From assembly GCF_030813355.1 (NCBI RefSeq), contig NZ_JAUSUD010000018.1, forward strand, positions 35,519-99,518: a DNA stretch of 64,000 nucleotides, read 5' to 3'. The position numbers and the translations under genes were made by a program. The DNA comes from Metabacillus malikii (GTDB lineage: Bacteria > Bacillota > Bacilli > Bacillales > Bacillaceae). Every line of letters begins with the position of its first letter. Position 1 is the first letter of the stretch. Under the pieces are notes generated by a model. That model worked only from the letters and a program-made list of their open reading frames with translations, was not told the DNA's origin and searched no databases. This document shows, piece after piece, positions 1 through 11,200 of this stretch.

Positions 1-40
1 GTTATTTTCCTACTACAACTCTATGAGGGGAAATCTATTA

Positions 41-115
41 ATATTCTCTTTTTTTTGGGGACAGTCCCCCTCTTTTAGCCCATTAAAAAAGATGGGGACT
101 GTCCCCATCTTTTTT
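41..115. terminator. Paired GGGGACAGTCCCC palindromes forming a terminator after spoIIR
   Basis: Two copies of a REP-like palindrome lie just past the spoIIR stop. The second (85-115) is a perfect inverted repeat: an A-run, GATGGGGAC, GTCCCCATC and a T-run, so it can terminate transcription on either strand. The first (about 54-70) has GGGGACAGTCCCC. The same palindrome recurs at 870-1090 and 33798, so this is probably a dispersed repeat that has been adopted as a terminator. Confidence 0.7.
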
Positions 116-117
116 CC

Positions 118-789
118 TTATGAAAATAATCCTTCAAACCATTCTACTAAGAAGAATTTCACTTCTACTTCTTCTTCTTTGTCTTCCTCTTCATCTACGA
201 CTAGGGAAGTAAGTTTCTCTGTCTTTTTCTTATCTTTTTTTGTATCTTCCTCTTCTACTTCTGCTGCTTGGACTGCTTCTCCATTTGAGAAATCGAGGAA
301 GCATAATGGTGGAAATAAGACACACCACCAGTTCGCACCTTTTGCTTCACCTAAGCTAATTAAAATTGCTTCATACTCGCCTGCTGGATATATGAAATTT
401 CCATAAAGCTTCGTTGGAAAGCTGACATTATCAAAATCTACTGAATATGGTAGCTGTTTGTTTTCTTCCTCTAGCACACGTTCAACAATTTTTTCTATCT
501 CTGGTAATCGTGATTGAATCAATTGTCTAGCTGCTTCAACTGAAGTTAATTCTGCAACCCATTCTGTAATCTCTTCATTAACTTCATCACGAATTTTCCT
601 TTTTAACTCTTGGTCTTCATCTGAATCACTATTTGCTAGAATTCGTAAACGAATGGCCTCATCCGGAATCACCACTGGCTCTTGTGCGCTAGCTGTACTA
701 GCCGACATCGGCTCACGATACACATTTGCTACAGCCCCAATTAATAATAGAAACATATATATAAATGCAAGTAATTGTTTTTTCATCAT
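118..789 (-). CDS. spoIIR: Stage II sporulation protein R (SpoIIR)
   Basis: SpoIIR is made in the forespore under SigF and secreted into the intermembrane space, where it triggers processing of pro-SigE by the SpoIIGA protease in the mother cell. The 223-residue product has an N-terminal hydrophobic signal or anchor (about residues 5-22), the family segment IRLRILANSDSDEDQELK, and the conserved NWWCVLFPPLCF motif. Its length fits the family (about 224 in B. subtilis). The C-terminal third is highly charged (repeated Glu and Lys), which looks like a lineage-specific linker. The start is one of two adjacent ATGs behind a GGGAGG ribosome site. It lies downstream of prfA-prmC, as in B. subtilis, with ywkF missing between. 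Identification is firm; the SigF promoter was not located. Confidence 0.95.
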   Translation of the reverse strand: MMKKQLLAFIYMFLLLIGAVANVYREPMSASTASAQEPVVIPDEAIRLRILANSDSDEDQELKRKIRDEVNEEITEWVAELTSVEAARQLIQSRLPEIEKIVERVLEEENKQLPYSVDFDNVSFPTKLYGNFIYPAGEYEAILISLGEAKGANWWCVLFPPLCFLDFSNGEAVQAAEVEEEDTKKDKKKTEKLTSLVVDEEEDKEEEVEVKFFLVEWFEGLFS

Positions 790-867
790 CTTCCGCCTCC
801 CTTGGTAAACAGTATGGACAGGACAGAAGAATCTTAAACTACTTTTTTAAAAAATATAATTCTACTA

Positions 868-1095
868 TTTACCCGGGGACAGTCCCCTTAAAAATTAATA
901 ACTATATAATCAAGCATCTAAACTCTATAGGGGAATGTCCCCACTTTGTCGCATTAAAGGCGTGAGGGACTGTCCCTCAATGGTTTAACACGTTAAAAGA
1001 GTGGGGGACTGTCCCTCAACGGTTTAGTCCCTCATTGGTTTAACGCGTTAAAAGAGCGGGGGACTGTCCCTCGACATTTGTCCCTGCTTATTTTG
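868..1095. repeat. Cluster of REP-like GGGACTGTCCC palindromes
   Basis: The gap between prmC and spoIIR is filled with copies of a short palindrome: about 873-889 (GGGGACAGTCCCC), about 930-945 (degenerate), then three GAGGGACTGTCCCTC-like copies. The spacers between the last copies are themselves near-identical and hold a second palindrome of the form TTTAACACGTTAAA or TTTAACGCGTTAAA followed by AGAG. This alternating arrangement resembles bacterial REP/BIME clusters. No REP-associated transposase gene is present in the window. Assignment to the REP class is inference from structure. Confidence 0.75.
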
Positions 1096-1101
1096 TCCCC
1101 C

Positions 1102-1962
1102 TTATTTAACCGCAAAAACCATACGCTCTTTGCCATTAATGTCATAGACTATTTCAACCTTTGCAGTTGGTAAGGCTTTGCTGATGAGGGTTTTGATGTC
1201 TGTTCCTTGGCCTGCACCGATTTCAAAGGCGATGAGTGCTTTTTCGTTGAGTAGTGGGAGCATGTCTTGGATTAGTCTTCGATAAAAGTCTAATCCATCT
1301 TCTCCCCCGGCAAGTGCTCGGATTGGTTCGTGGTCTTTGACGACAGTTGAAAGAGTCTCAATTTCTGCATCTGGTATGTACGGCGGATTTGAGACTAAAA
1401 TATCTAGCTTCGGTCTTCCTTTATCTAATGCAATCGGTTCTAGCAAATCACCATGAAGGAACGTAACGTTTGCTTTCAATTGTTCAGCATTTTGTTCTGC
1501 AATATGCAACGATTCCTGTGCAATGTCAATCGCTTTTACACGGTATCTTGCGTTTTCAAGTGCTAGTGTAATCGCAATTGCTCCACTTCCTGTTCCAACA
1601 TCAACGACTTCTAATGGTTCATGACCAGGGAACAATGCCTCTGTTCGCTGTAAGATACCTTCTACTAACTCTTCTGTTTCAGGTCGAGGAATTAATACCT
1701 CTTCATTGACAATAAATGTCCGCCCATAAAATTCCTCATAACCGATTAGATATTGCACAGGTATTCCATCTGCATGTTTTTTGACGTCCGCTTCAAAGGC
1801 GATAAGCTGTTCATTTGAGAGGACCTGTCTCAAATTAGAAAGCAGTGTAGCCCGGTTCATTTGCAGGTGATGTCTTAACAGCAATTCCCCCGCATTTTCA
1901 TCTCTTCCCGCTTCATTTAAAAAAGAAGAAGCCCAATTTAGGGCTTCGAATACATGTTTCAT
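1102..1962 (-). CDS. prmC: Release factor N5-glutamine methyltransferase PrmC
   Basis: PrmC methylates the glutamine of the GGQ motif of peptide-chain release factors using S-adenosylmethionine. The 286-residue protein has the usual helical N-terminal substrate domain (about 1-85) and a Rossmann methyltransferase domain with the SAM loop VDVGTGSGAIAI (about 117-128) and the diagnostic catalytic NPPY in LVSNPPYIP (about residue 190). It starts 6 bp after the prfA stop, so it is co-transcribed with its own substrate's gene, the classic arrangement. Length and motifs are complete. Confidence 0.96.
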   Translation of the reverse strand: MKHVFEALNWASSFLNEAGRDENAGELLLRHHLQMNRATLLSNLRQVLSNEQLIAFEADVKKHADGIPVQYLIGYEEFYGRTFIVNEEVLIPRPETEELVEGILQRTEALFPGHEPLEVVDVGTGSGAIAITLALENARYRVKAIDIAQESLHIAEQNAEQLKANVTFLHGDLLEPIALDKGRPKLDILVSNPPYIPDAEIETLSTVVKDHEPIRALAGGEDGLDFYRRLIQDMLPLLNEKALIAFEIGAGQGTDIKTLISKALPTAKVEIVYDINGKERMVFAVK

Positions 1963-1968
1963 CGACTA

Positions 1969-3039
1969 TTAATCTTCAGCAGCTTGGAGACGGCTTGATT
2001 GATCCTCAACGATAAGTGCATCAATCACTTCGTCTAGCTTTCCTTCTAAAATTTGGTCTAACTTTTGAATCGTCAAACCAATGCGGTGGTCCGTTACGCG
2101 GTTTTGCGGGAAGTTATAGGTTCTAATACGTTCAGAGCGGTCACCTGTACCAACTGCAAGCTTACGGTTTTGGTCATATTCGGCTTGTGCTTCTTGTTGG
2201 AATTTATCATAAACACGTGCACGAAGGACCTTCATTGCTTTTTCTTTATTTTTAATTTGTGATTTTTCGTCCTGACATGATACAACTGTACCTGTTGGTA
2301 GATGTGTTAAACGTACAGCCGACATTGTCGTGTTAACACTTTGTCCGCCTGGGCCACTTGATGCAAATGTATCAACGCGGATATCTTTTTCATGAATTTC
2401 TACTTCTACCTCTTCTGCCTCAGGTAACACGGCAACAGTTGCCGTTGAAGTATGAATTCGGCCACCTGATTCTGTTTCAGGGACACGTTGAACACGGTGT
2501 GCGCCGTTTTCAAACTTAAGTTTAGAATACGCACCTTTTCCGTTAATCATAAAGATAATTTCTTTATAACCGCCTGTTCCAGTTGCATTCACTTCCATGA
2601 CATCTGTTTTCCAGCCTTGCATTTCAGCAAAACGGCTATACATGCGATATAAGTTTGCAGCAAATAACGCCGCCTCTTCTCCACCAGCTGCACCGCGGAT
2701 TTCCATGATAACATTTTTATCATCGTTAGGGTCCTTTGGAACGAGAAGTAATTTCAAGCGTGCCGTTAGCTCCTCTTCACGGTCCTCTAATTCAGATAAC
2801 TCTTCCTTAGCCATTTCACGCATTTCTGCATCAAGCTTTTCCTCAAGCATTGATTTTGTATCAGCAATTTGTTCACGAACTTCTTTGTATTCTCTATACG
2901 CTTCAACAGTTTCTTGTAAGTCTGATTGTTCTTTTGAATATTCACGTAATTTTTTTGAATCACTTATAATATCCGGATCCATTAATAGCTGATTTAATTT
3001 TTCATAACGGTCTTCTACCGATTGTAAACGATCTAACAT
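1969..3039 (-). CDS. prfA: Peptide chain release factor 1 (RF1)
   Basis: RF1 recognises UAA and UAG stop codons and triggers peptide release on the ribosome. The protein is 356 residues, exactly the usual length, when started at the ATG at 3039 ([15 protein letters not shown]), which follows an AGAGGTG ribosome site; a longer in-frame reading upstream is not supported. The peptidyl-transferase motif GGQ is in [10 protein letters not shown], and the stop-codon recognition loop is [17 protein letters not shown]. It heads the prfA-prmC operon and is divergent from the VOC/racA side. Confidence 0.97.
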   Translation of the reverse strand: MLDRLQSVEDRYEKLNQLLMDPDIISDSKKLREYSKEQSDLQETVEAYREYKEVREQIADTKSMLEEKLDAEMREMAKEELSELEDREEELTARLKLLLVPKDPNDDKNVIMEIRGAAGGEEAALFAANLYRMYSRFAEMQGWKTDVMEVNATGTGGYKEIIFMINGKGAYSKLKFENGAHRVQRVPETESGGRIHTSTATVAVLPEAEEVEVEIHEKDIRVDTFASSGPGGQSVNTTMSAVRLTHLPTGTVVSCQDEKSQIKNKEKAMKVLRARVYDKFQQEAQAEYDQNRKLAVGTGDRSERIRTYNFPQNRVTDHRIGLTIQKLDQILEGKLDEVIDALIVEDQSSRLQAAED

Positions 3040-3169
3040 ACATGTTTCACCTCTATTTTCATGTATAACGTTATAATTATAGTATAGGTTACATAAAGCG
3101 TCAAAAGCAAATTGACAAAGGATAAGGGCCACATCTAGGCATAAAAACTTTATGAAGAGAGGTTATTAT

Positions 3170-3556
3170 ATGAACATCACTAAAATCCATCACATCGCAA
3201 TTATCTGTTCAAACTATGAAGTATCAAAAGCATTTTATACAGAAACTCTCGAGTTGCCCATTTTAAATGAGGTTTTTCGAGAAGAACGGAACTCCTATAA
3301 ATTAGACCTACTAGTAAATGATGTTTACCAAATAGAGTTATTTTCATTCCCAAATCCTCCGAAACGTCCAACACACCCAGAAGCTGCAGGGTTGAGACAT
3401 CTAGCTTTTGAGGTACCAAATGTAGAGGATGCTGTTAACGAACTGAGAGAAAAAGGTATTATGATAGAGCCAATTCGCATTGACCCAATAACAGATAAGA
3501 AGTTCACCTTTTTCCAAGACCCAGATGGACTTCCTATCGAATTGTACGAGGCGTAA
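3170..3556 (+). CDS. ywkD: VOC-family (glyoxalase/dioxygenase fold) protein, YwkD-like
   Basis: A 128-residue single-domain vicinal-oxygen-chelate protein. Metal-ligand candidates are the first His of KIHHIAII, the His of LRHLAFEV and the Glu of PIELYE near the C-terminus, the standard positions in the fold. The start at 3170 is chosen because AGAGAGG lies 6-7 bases upstream; the ATG at 3152 lacks a site. In B. subtilis the homologous gene ywkD sits in the same place between prfA and racA. The substrate is unknown for this subfamily, so enzymatic activity is inferred only from the fold. Confidence 0.85.
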   Translation: MNITKIHHIAIICSNYEVSKAFYTETLELPILNEVFREERNSYKLDLLVNDVYQIELFSFPNPPKRPTHPEAAGLRHLAFEVPNVEDAVNELREKGIMIEPIRIDPITDKKFTFFQDPDGLPIELYEA

Positions 3557-3771
3557 GCATACATCGACATGCTGTATTCATATAATGTAAAACTTCCACT
3601 TTCTTTGCCGAATGAGAACTTGTTTTGTCTAACGTGAAGGGAACGAGCTTAAAAGGTAGAAAAGGTAGTTATACAAGAAAGACTTATTCTGGGGAGAAGT
3701 TAATAGTCGCTGGCTCGAAGGGGAATAAACTTCCTTCTTCAACACTACTAATTTTCAAGGAGGAATACGGT

Positions 3772-4290
3772 ATGAATACAGCTACAGTCGTAAAAGAGCT
3801 TGGGGTATCTAGACGTACTTTAATGAGATGGGTAGACCAATTAGGAATTGAATTAATGAAAAATGAGCTTGGGCACTATCAATTTACTGAAGATGATGTG
3901 AACCGTCTAAAAGAGGTTCAATTACAATCACAAAACGAAAGTCAACAAACTACACAAACTCCAACAAAAAAAGAACAACGAACAGGAACTGCAAAAACAA
4001 CTCCAAACTATGACATATCCAAATTTCAGGCAATGAATGAGCGCATCGATGAACTTGAACGAAAGGTAAGAAGCAAAGCTGATGATGTCGTCTCTTTCCA
4101 AGTCTTACAGCATCGTAAGGAAATGGAAGAACTGCTTTCGAAGATTTCATTATTAGAGGAAAAAGTTGCCGAGCTCGAGCAAAGCAAACAAAAGCGTGAA
4201 ACGATTAAGGAAAATGTTCTAGTATTTGACCAAACTCCAGCCCCAAAACCAAAACGTAAAAACTTTATTAGTACTATTTTTGGCTTTTGA
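3772..4290 (+). CDS. racA: Chromosome-anchoring protein RacA
   Basis: RacA binds centromere-like sequences near the origin and tethers the chromosome to the cell poles through DivIVA during axial-filament formation at sporulation onset. The 172-residue product starts at an ATG behind a strong AAGGAGG (3757-3763). Residues 1-60 form a MerR-like helix-turn-helix (MNTATVVKELGVSRRTLMRW and NELGHYQFTEDDV), followed by a Gln/Thr-rich linker, a coiled coil (about 85-145) and a short basic tail. An upstream in-frame TTG extension is rejected because it has no ribosome site. Position beside ywkD and prfA matches B. subtilis ywkC (racA). Confidence 0.92.
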   Translation: MNTATVVKELGVSRRTLMRWVDQLGIELMKNELGHYQFTEDDVNRLKEVQLQSQNESQQTTQTPTKKEQRTGTAKTTPNYDISKFQAMNERIDELERKVRSKADDVVSFQVLQHRKEMEELLSKISLLEEKVAELEQSKQKRETIKENVLVFDQTPAPKPKRKNFISTIFGF

Positions 4291-4304
4291 CTTTATACAA
4301 TTTT

Positions 4305-4338
4305 ATAAAGGCTGTCTTAATTACTAGACAGCCTTTAT
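4305..4338. terminator. Bidirectional terminator between racA and the lipoprotein gene
   Basis: Inverted repeat AAAGGCTGTCT and AGACAGCCTTT with a short AT loop, between the convergent racA and lipoprotein genes, with A- and T-rich flanks on both sides. Confidence 0.75.
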
Positions 4339-4339
4339 A

Positions 4340-4795
4340 TCAGTAACTTTCTTTCTTATGTAAGTTTAAAAAGTTTTGGACTTCAATAGTTAATTGTGAA
4401 TTTTCAAACCTATTAACCTCCAACTCACCTACGACTTTATTGTCCTTTAGATAATACAGAAAGCCCCCTCCTGGTATATCATCTTCTGACGGTTCAGGCC
4501 AAATAGATTGCCCATCTTCATTATCACTTTTACCATTAGGTTGGTAAGGATTATACATAATTATTTGTACATTCTTTTCATTTGCTATTTTTTTTACTGT
4601 AGGAATATAATATTCATCGTTGTCTGTAGCCAATAAAATGAACCCCTCTTTACCATCATTAAAATAGGTCTTCACATTTTCAAAGTCTACCTGTTTGAAA
4701 AATGATTCGATACTGGAACTTTCATTAGTACTACAAGCAGTAATTAATGTACTCATAAAAATTACAAGTATGAGCAATCTAAATATTTTTAACAT
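4340..4795 (-). CDS. Putative lipoprotein of unknown function
   Basis: The 151-residue product begins with a lipoprotein signal: a basic start, a hydrophobic stretch and a lipobox ending TLITAC, with Cys21 as the expected lipidated residue. The mature part contains EGFILLATDNDEYYIPTVKK, which has the strand-helix rhythm of a thioredoxin-like fold (compare bacterial proteins annotated PedC/BrcD-like), but there is no CxxC. That comparison is weak. It is likely an extracytoplasmic membrane-anchored protein. It lies alone at the edge of the accessory block and ends at the terminator shared with racA. Function unknown. Confidence 0.7.
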   Translation of the reverse strand: MLKIFRLLILVIFMSTLITACSTNESSSIESFFKQVDFENVKTYFNDGKEGFILLATDNDEYYIPTVKKIANEKNVQIIMYNPYQPNGKSDNEDGQSIWPEPSEDDIPGGGFLYYLKDNKVVGELEVNRFENSQLTIEVQNFLNLHKKESY

Positions 4796-5243
4796 CTTAT
4801 CAACCCTTATTGTAATATTTCTAAATTATTGACCTTAAGCAAACTTATATTTTCCTACCAATTTTGAATAACTACTTATTGACTTTACAATAGACTTTTC
4901 TAGTAGTTTGTGGTTTTGTGCATTTAAATTTCAAAGTATGTTGAAGTAGTTGAGAGACTTATTCAGGATATGAAGGAAAAGTGAGACCTCACAGGTGTTT
5001 AAACTTTGGTTTTCCTTAACCCCGTGTAAAACTAGTACTGTAGGGGCAACCATTCCAAAACGATTAGAAAGTAGAAATTAATATTGAATACGAAACCTAT
5101 TGTTGAACCCAGTAATCTCACTACAATTATTTTAGTAACTATACATTTTTTTACAAGTGATATTAGTTTTAGGAAAAAGATACCAATTACATAAAAATAG
5201 TTTATAGTTTTATATCAAAGTACTTGTGATTTTATTCAATATT
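4796..5243. other. Gene-free stretch upstream of the lipoprotein gene
   Basis: About 450 bp of AT-rich sequence between the lipoprotein gene and the 3' end of the wall-protein gene. It presumably carries the lipoprotein promoter. I see no convincing ORF, repeat or RNA structure. Confidence 0.5.
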
Positions 5244-5244
5244 A

Positions 5245-5277
5245 AAAGACTGCCTCTGAACTTGAGACAGCCTTTAT
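5245..5277 (-). terminator. Terminator of the wall-anchored protein gene
   Basis: Imperfect inverted repeat AAAGACTGCCTC and GAGACAGCCTTT immediately after the stop of the minus-strand gene. It resembles the racA terminator in sequence. Confidence 0.6.
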
Positions 5278-5281
5278 ATTA

Positions 5282-8200
5282 TTAGTTGGAACTACTTCTT
5301 TTTTTCCTAGCAATAAGCCCTATTGCTAGAATGATAAAGCCAACTAGTAAATAATTTAATTGATTTGTTGCAGTATGAGGTAATACATTGAAACTACCTT
5401 TGTCTTTACTGATAGTATCTGAAGGGCTAGCAGGTCTCTCTTGTTGTTTATTGTCGCCAGTATTTGTCTTATCGCCATCTTTGACTGGAGCATTGTCATC
5501 TTGACCTGATTTGTCCTCGTCTTTACTTGGTTGCTCTTTATCCCCTGGTTGCTCTTCACCCATATCAGGTTGTTCTTCTCCTTCTCCTGGTTTTTCTTCA
5601 CCATTACCAGGTTGGCCATCTCCTTTTCCTGGCTGTTCATCACCCTCACCAGGTTGCTCTTCTCCTTCTCCTGGCTGTTCATCACCCTCACCAGGTTGTT
5701 CTTCTCCTTCTCCTGGTTGCTCTCCGTCATCAGGACCCTGTTTGTTATTTTCCCCTTTAACAAATGACCAAATTGCCGATTGTGAAGAACCTGTGTAGTT
5801 ATCTTTCGCTACTGCATACCAAGAATATGTCTCATTTTCAGTAAGACCTTTCCATGTGACTTCAGCTGTGTCACCACTTTGAATATTTTCTTGATTTCCT
5901 ATTTTCTCGTCTGTTTTTACATTAACAGTAAAATAGTCTGTTGCGACTTGTTTTTCATCAATTTGTAAATCAAAATCGATAATCATTTCATCTTTTCCTG
6001 GGAATTCTTCTGGGTCATAGAAATTGTAATCATCTAAGTACGGTGAGTACGTGTTGACGATGATCCGATTATTGTCTTGGTCAAAGTGTAAGAGTTTCAT
6101 ATATCCTTGACCACCCTCAGGTCCACCTTGGTAATCGCCAAGCATTTGGTATACTTTGCGGTCTGCCTCTCCATCACCATTATCATCAATTTTACTAACT
6201 AACGTTTCAGAATCATGGTAGTGACCACTTAATACCGCCATTACATTCGGATTTTTTTCTACAACTTCTGTATAGATTGTTTCACCTATCGGACTTCTAT
6301 TTCCGGAAACGAGTAGATATTCATGGAAGTTTAGGATTGCTTTGCGATCTGGATATTCACTTAACACTTTATTTAGCCATTCCAGATCCTCAGCTTCTAC
6401 GCCCCAGCCCATATACACCATGATAAAGTCATTACCATTGGCGGAAATGAGGTCATAATGTCCGCGGTTGTTTTTATACGATTCACCATAATAGTCTTTA
6501 TCTTTAAATCTGTCTTCACCAAACCATTTATAGTATTCTGTGTAATCGTTTGATAGCTGGTCTACATCATGGTTGCCTGCTAATACTCCGTATGGGATTT
6601 GGTGTTCATCTAATACGGCCATATATTTGTCAGCATATTGCCATTGTTCTACTTTGTCAGATTCATCAACTAAGTCACCTGTATGGAATACATATTTGAT
6701 TTTCATTTCTTCTTGCATTTCTGCAATCCAATTTGTTTGCTTTTCAAAAATATACGGATAGGACTCTGAATAATACTGTGTATCTGACATCCAAACAAAT
6801 GTGTAATCATATTCATCTGGACTGCTTGGGATTTCATCTTGAACGAGTACGTTAATGTTTGAATCGTTCACATATTCTTTGTAAGTGACATTGCCCTTTA
6901 GTTCGAAATCGTCGGTACCTGCGATTTTATACGTAATTATATCCCATTTGTTTGTTTCGTGATTCCAGGCATACATCGATACTTTCCGTCCCTCTAAGGA
7001 ATGACCTGTCCAGGAAAGTTCAATTTCATCATTCTCATCAATTGAGTTATCAATTGTGACATCAAAACGATGATAAGGGAACTTTGTATCAGAATTCGTT
7101 GTTAAATAGTTTCCATCTTGTTCAGCAATTAAGGAAATGTCTTCAGATGTCAAACTTTCCTCACCGTCTGGAACCATTACAGATGGCGGTTCAATTTCAT
7201 TTGCATGTTTATACGCCTTAATATGCTTTGTATCGGCAGCATCATACTGATAGCCTTTATAGAAAGTTACATCCATTTCATCATTTGTCGGGTCTGATAC
7301 TTTTACCTTTAGGTTCGGGTCACCGTCAACTCTTGTTGATAAACCATCTGCCGGTGAAACAAGCTCTGGAGCATACGGATTTTCATTGTTGACTGAGAAA
7401 CGAATGTTTTCTTCTGTCTTATTCCCGACTTTATCCTCAGCGATAATTGTTAACGTATGTTCACCTGGTGTTAATTTTGATGAAGCCGTTTCATACGGCA
7501 CTGTTATTTGGTTATCGTCTAATAGTACTTTTACGGTCTGTACACCGGCAATTTCATCGGTTACATCTGTATCAATTGTGAAAGGACCTTTATAGTCTTT
7601 GCCTTCTTCAACGGTCGTTTTCACATTAGGTGCTGTGTTATCGACTTGGATGACCGAAGAAACTTCACTTTTACTATCTTTAACGGTTACAGTGTGCTCA
7701 CCATCTGCAACAGCTGTTGTATCCCAAGCATATGATTTTGCTCCCGTATGCTCTTCATTAATTGTGAACTTGAAGTCTTCAAACGGACGATACGTTCCAT
7801 CATCCCCCATATCAAATACCTTTGCGGGGTCATTTTTTGCCGGGTCTCTTAAAACTGTACCATCTGCAAGGATAAGTCTGATGTTTCGTATGCTATAATC
7901 ATCACGATTTTCTTCACTTTCTTCTAATTGAAAAGGTGATGCTTTATTACCTGCTCTGACTGTTAACGTATTTTCCCCCAAATTTAAACGGTCTGCATCA
8001 ACTGGAATTGTGAAGGTTTTCCACCCTGCTAACGTATCTTTATCCATTAAGTAGAGGATGTCCTCACCCATTGTCACGGCATTTTTGAAATACATATTTA
8101 AGCCGCTTACTTCTAATGCTATATATGCTTGGTGCTCCAATGCCTTAAACGTTTCTGCCTGCTTTTCTTCTCCATCGATTAGCAATTTTAAATCGTCTGC

Positions 8201-11200
8201 TTTGTCATGATTTGAAGTACCTTTGACTATTTTTGTTCCTGAAAGAATATCGTTATTCTTGATGTTTAAACGCAGGTCTGAACTGTCAATATCACTTAGT
8301 ATTTTTATTTGATAAGGTTCACTTTTCGTTTCATTTATCCCGTCTGATGCTACAAAATAATACTCAACAACCTCTTTTGCAATAAGGTCTGCTGCATAAA
8401 TCATACTTTTATATTGATTTGTTTCAGAATCAAGTTGTAGTAAAACTTCATTGAAATGTTCCTGTTGATTCGTTCGATATAAAAGGCGTACTGATTTAAC
8501 GCCAATATTATCTGTCGCTTCTGCAGCAATTTCGATATCATCTGTTTCCTTTGCTTCCGTAACAGTTGTTTTATTTACAACTTGAGGTGCGATCGAATCA
8601 TCTTCAATATGGATTTGCTGCTTTGGCACTTGGAATGGTTCGACATGACCTGGTGTTGCTGCCTCAATCCCTGCACTCACTTTTACTGACTTAGTAGAGC
8701 CATCTTCAGGGTATTTGTAGACTATCCCTTTATCAGGTACAGTGTCATCAATGTTTACTTCTTCATTGTAATAGGCAACAGAAATCTCTTCCTTTGTATT
8801 AGTTGCAACGACTAAGCCCCGTGTACTTCCGTTGGCCATCCCATCACTATAAATCCGGACAATATCCTTGTTTTCAACTAGGCTTGTCCCATAATTCGCA
8901 TTAAAGTCTGCAACAGTTGCCTCTGTGTTTTGACCATTTATGATCCAAAACACGAGTGTACGTTGTGATGGAATGACGACATCATCTGGAATAGACGGCC
9001 AAACAACATCACTAGCAGGGTCTGTTCCATATCGATATTGAATCTTGTAATCTTTAAAACTTAAATCTTTATCCGTATTGTTATAGATTTCAATGAATTC
9101 ATACCCATCAGCTGAACCGACGTTCGTTGTATCAGGTACAACTTCGGTCACTAAAAACTTCGGTATCTTTGTATAGTCTACTTCACTCTTTTTCACATCT
9201 ATGGCATACGTTTCTGTTTTTGCAGTATTCGTACCATCTGATGCTTCTACATAGTAAGTAATTGATTCATCTATTATATTTCCTGGAATAACAGCTGAAT
9301 ATGTTGATGTTTCAGCATTCAGGGTCATTGTTAAAGCTGTATAAGATTCATCACCCTCCTTTTTGTAATGGAGTGTAACAAATGGATTTGCAAGATTGTC
9401 TGTGACGGAAGCGTCAACTACTACAGGCGAGAATGCTTCTGCTTCCTTTATAGGTGTATGTGTAATCACAGGTGCTTCTTCATCTACTGGCACTTCTTCA
9501 AGTTCAACAGGTTTAGTCGGAACTTGTACAGAATCAATCATTCCAGGTGTTGGTGTTGCAAGCACTTGGTACTTCACCATTTCTGTTCCTTCTGTCGCAA
9601 AAGTATAATGAATATCTGCACCCGTATTATCATTTTCACTACCTAAATAGGAAGCGGAAACTAGCTCTGCACCAGTATTATCCTTAATGACAATTGCCCG
9701 GTTCCCACCATTTGCAAAGCCTGGAAATGCTGGATCTGTATATTCGATAACTTGTTCTGGAGTTAAGTTACTGCTAAATGTTGCATTAAATTGTGTTAAA
9801 GTTCGTTTTCCATTATTAAACCAGAGTACAACTGATTCTTGAGGATTAATTGTTTTTGCTGGAACTTGGAATGGAACCTCTTTACCTGTATCCGTGTATT
9901 TATAAATAAATGTGTAGTTTGATATTGCTAAAGGCTGATTCGTATTATTATACAGTTCAAAAAATTCATAGTAGTCCGTACCGCCACCCTCAGAATTCGG
10001 TGCAAGCTCTGTAATTAAAAGCGGTTGCTTACTAAACGTTTCCTGAGGTATGTTAATTTCCACTTTAATTTCATCTGTTTTTGCATAATTATGTCCGTCA
10101 GTTGCCTCGATATAGTAAATCATATTCTTCTGAATCTTTGTTCCAGGGATTGTAACCGAGAATGATGACTCATTTTCAGTGCCTTTTTTCATCGGTACTT
10201 GGGTAAATTGGTTATCACCTTCAGCTTTAATATGAAGTGTAACAGTATGGACTGCTTGATCATCTGTGACAATCGCTTCAAATGTAAGTGGTTGTAGTTG
10301 GTTTCCTTTTGTTACCGCTTTATGTGAAATAATCGGTGCTTCTGTATCAGTTGGCTGCTCTGGTAATGCTACTGTTTGTTCTGGGACTTGAAGCTTTTCA
10401 ATGGCTCCCGGACTTGGTTGTGCAAGCACTTGATGCTTTTCCATTTCTGCTTTGCCTTGAGCATATTTGTATTGCACAACTAGACCGGTATTATCAGTTT
10501 CACCTGGTAAGTACCCTGCAGCTGTTATATCATTGCCTTCACTATCTTTGATTACGGCAGTACGATTTCCACCATTCGCAAACCCAGGAAAGCCCTCTTT
10601 AAATTGAACAACTTGCTCTTCCGTTAATTGAATACCAAAATGGCTATTAAACTCATCTAGTGAAAGCTCTGCTGTGTTATACCAGAATACTAACGTTTCC
10701 TCTGGTTGAATGATTTTAGCTGGTACTTGAAAGGAAATCTCTTTCCCACTGTCTGTATAACGATAGATAAATGAATAGTTTACGAGAGATAATGGCTGAT
10801 TTGAATTGTTGTAAACTTCAAAGTACTCATAGTTATCAGCACCATTTGAGTTTGGCGATAATTCTGTAATTAAAAGTTGGGCATTTTTGTTGAAGTCTTC
10901 TGTATCTTCTGTCTTCGTAGGCTCGTCCTGTTCATTTTGTTCAGGAGTGGTTGTTTCATTTTCTGGTATTGGATTTGCTTCTAAAGGTGGTTGTTGTGGC
11001 TCTTCATTAGATGGTTGTTTATCTTGCTCATTGGTTGATTCTTTTTCTTGCTGTTCTGTTTGAGCTTCCTCTTGGGCTGCATGTTCTTCTCTAGGCACCT
11101 CACCTTCAATTGGTGTTTCTACTTCGAGGATCGTTTCATTTTCATTATTTTGACTAGGGTCTTGGTCGTTCGGTTGTGTATGTGTTTTAGGCTCTGTTAT

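Noticed and set aside
5511..5798. Plus-strand open frames over the 3' end of the wall-protein gene
   Set aside because: They are antisense readings of the Pro-Gly-Glu repeat, with low-complexity products and no start signals.
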